Shown here piece after piece: positions 6,094 to 6,553 of a DNA stretch of 6,553 nt (its first letter is position 1; every line of letters begins with the position of its first letter). Position numbers and translations under genes: made by a program. Source of the DNA: Woeseiaceae bacterium (GTDB lineage Bacteria > Pseudomonadota > Gammaproteobacteria > Steroidobacterales > Woeseiaceae). The notes beneath the pieces were generated by a model. The model made no database searches. It saw nothing but the letters and a program-made list of their open reading frames with translations, and had not been told where the DNA came from. The DNA is taken from the NCBI GenBank assembly GCA_022866645.1, contig JALHUQ010000369.1:1-6553 (forward strand). The letters run 5' to 3'.

Positions 6094-6553
6094 ATGCAAA
6101 CCAGCTTTGATGAGGCACTGGCAACGTTCAGGGGCGGCGATGCCGATCGCGCTGCAGACTTGTGCAGTGATGCACTAAAAAGCAACCCTTCTGACGGCAA
6201 GATGCGCGTCTTGTTGGCGACGGCCCAGATCCGTCAGGGCCAGTTTGAAGCCGCCGAAAACAATCTTCGCGAGGTCCTGCGCCACTGGCCCGATATCCCC
6301 AAGGCCAACAGGGAGCTCGGCAACGCATTGCTGGCGCAGGGCAAGGGCGACGCAGCCATAAAGGCTTTCGAGCGAGTTGTGGAACTCACGCCCGCATCCG
6401 CCGTTGCTCTCGTCGATCTCAGCATGGCCCTGTCGAAAATTGGTCGCGAAGACGACGCAAAAGAGGCGCTCGAACGATCATTCGAGCTCGACCCGGAGCG
6501 ACGCGAGTTACTGGATGCCGTCAGGCTGCAACGCGAAGGTAAGACCTACAAAG
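6094..6553 (+). CDS. Tetratricopeptide-repeat protein, truncated by window end (possible TPR-sulfotransferase)
   Basis: The frame is open from the ATG at 6094 to the last base, 153 codons with no stop, so only the N-terminal part is seen. It consists of TPR units: roughly residues 4-33 (FDEALATFRGGDADRAADLC), 36-68 (LLATAQIRQGQFEAAENNL), 70-102 (ANRELGNALLAQGKGDAAI) and 104-136 (VALVDLSMALSKIGREDDA), each with the alternating Ala/Leu/Gly pattern and a closing N-P, P-D, T-P or D-P. A further unit seems to begin at the edge. There is no signal peptide. TPR arrays of this type often precede a sulfotransferase or an oxygenase domain in proteobacterial proteins, and the DUF6445 neighbour makes a sulfotransferase plausible, but nothing within the window shows it. 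The 48-bp gap from the previous gene has no visible terminator, so it may share the upstream transcript. Confidence 0.85.
   Translation, partial: MQTSFDEALATFRGGDADRAADLCSDALKSNPSDGKMRVLLATAQIRQGQFEAAENNLREVLRHWPDIPKANRELGNALLAQGKGDAAIKAFERVVELTPASAVALVDLSMALSKIGREDDAKEALERSFELDPERRELLDAVRLQREGKTYK

Overview
The window reads as a compact proteobacterial chromosome segment. It is moderately GC-rich and almost entirely coding, and genes of the same direction overlap or nearly touch. The mix of a PuuB-type FAD oxidase, a DUF442 phosphatase-like protein, a DUF6445 protein and a tetratricopeptide-repeat protein best fits a Gammaproteobacterium or Alphaproteobacterium, possibly an environmental or marine one. 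The sequence alone does not fix the genus. There are no RNA genes, insertion sequences, CRISPR arrays or phage genes.

Layout: (1) At 1-362, plus strand, a possible tail of an upstream gene is followed by a small DUF442 (Blh-type) protein carrying a rhodanese-like C-R-x-G-x-R loop. (2) At 340-3786, minus strand, there is a three-gene operon, in transcription order: a DadA-like FAD-dependent amino-acid/amine oxidoreductase, a PuuB-like gamma-glutamylputrescine oxidase homologue, and a classical short-chain dehydrogenase. The junctions are a 4-bp ATGA overlap and a 1-bp gap. The operon's 3' end overlaps the 3' end of the DUF442 gene by 23 bp. (3) At 3787-3840 lies a 54-bp divergent intergenic region. 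(4) From 3841 to the window end, plus strand, are an aspartyl/asparaginyl beta-hydroxylase-like Fe(II)/2-oxoglutarate enzyme, a methylenetetrahydrofolate reductase-fold protein (TTG start, TTGA overlap), a DUF6445 protein with an oxygenase-like H-x-D...H...R pattern (GTG start, overlapping), and, after 48 bp, a TPR protein cut off by the window end.

The minus-strand operon looks like oxidative deamination or dealkylation of an amine or amino acid (two flavoenzymes) followed by processing of a carbonyl or alcohol product (SDR). The divergent operon places two putative Fe(II)/2-oxoglutarate oxygenases around a folate-reductase-fold protein in which the residues aligning with E. coli MetF Glu28 and Asp120 appear to be Lys18 and Thr107. 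Together they could form an accessory pathway for an unusual amino acid, polyamine or N-methylated compound. That is inference from gene content; no substrate can be read from the sequence. The MetF-like protein with altered active-site residues is the most interesting single item.
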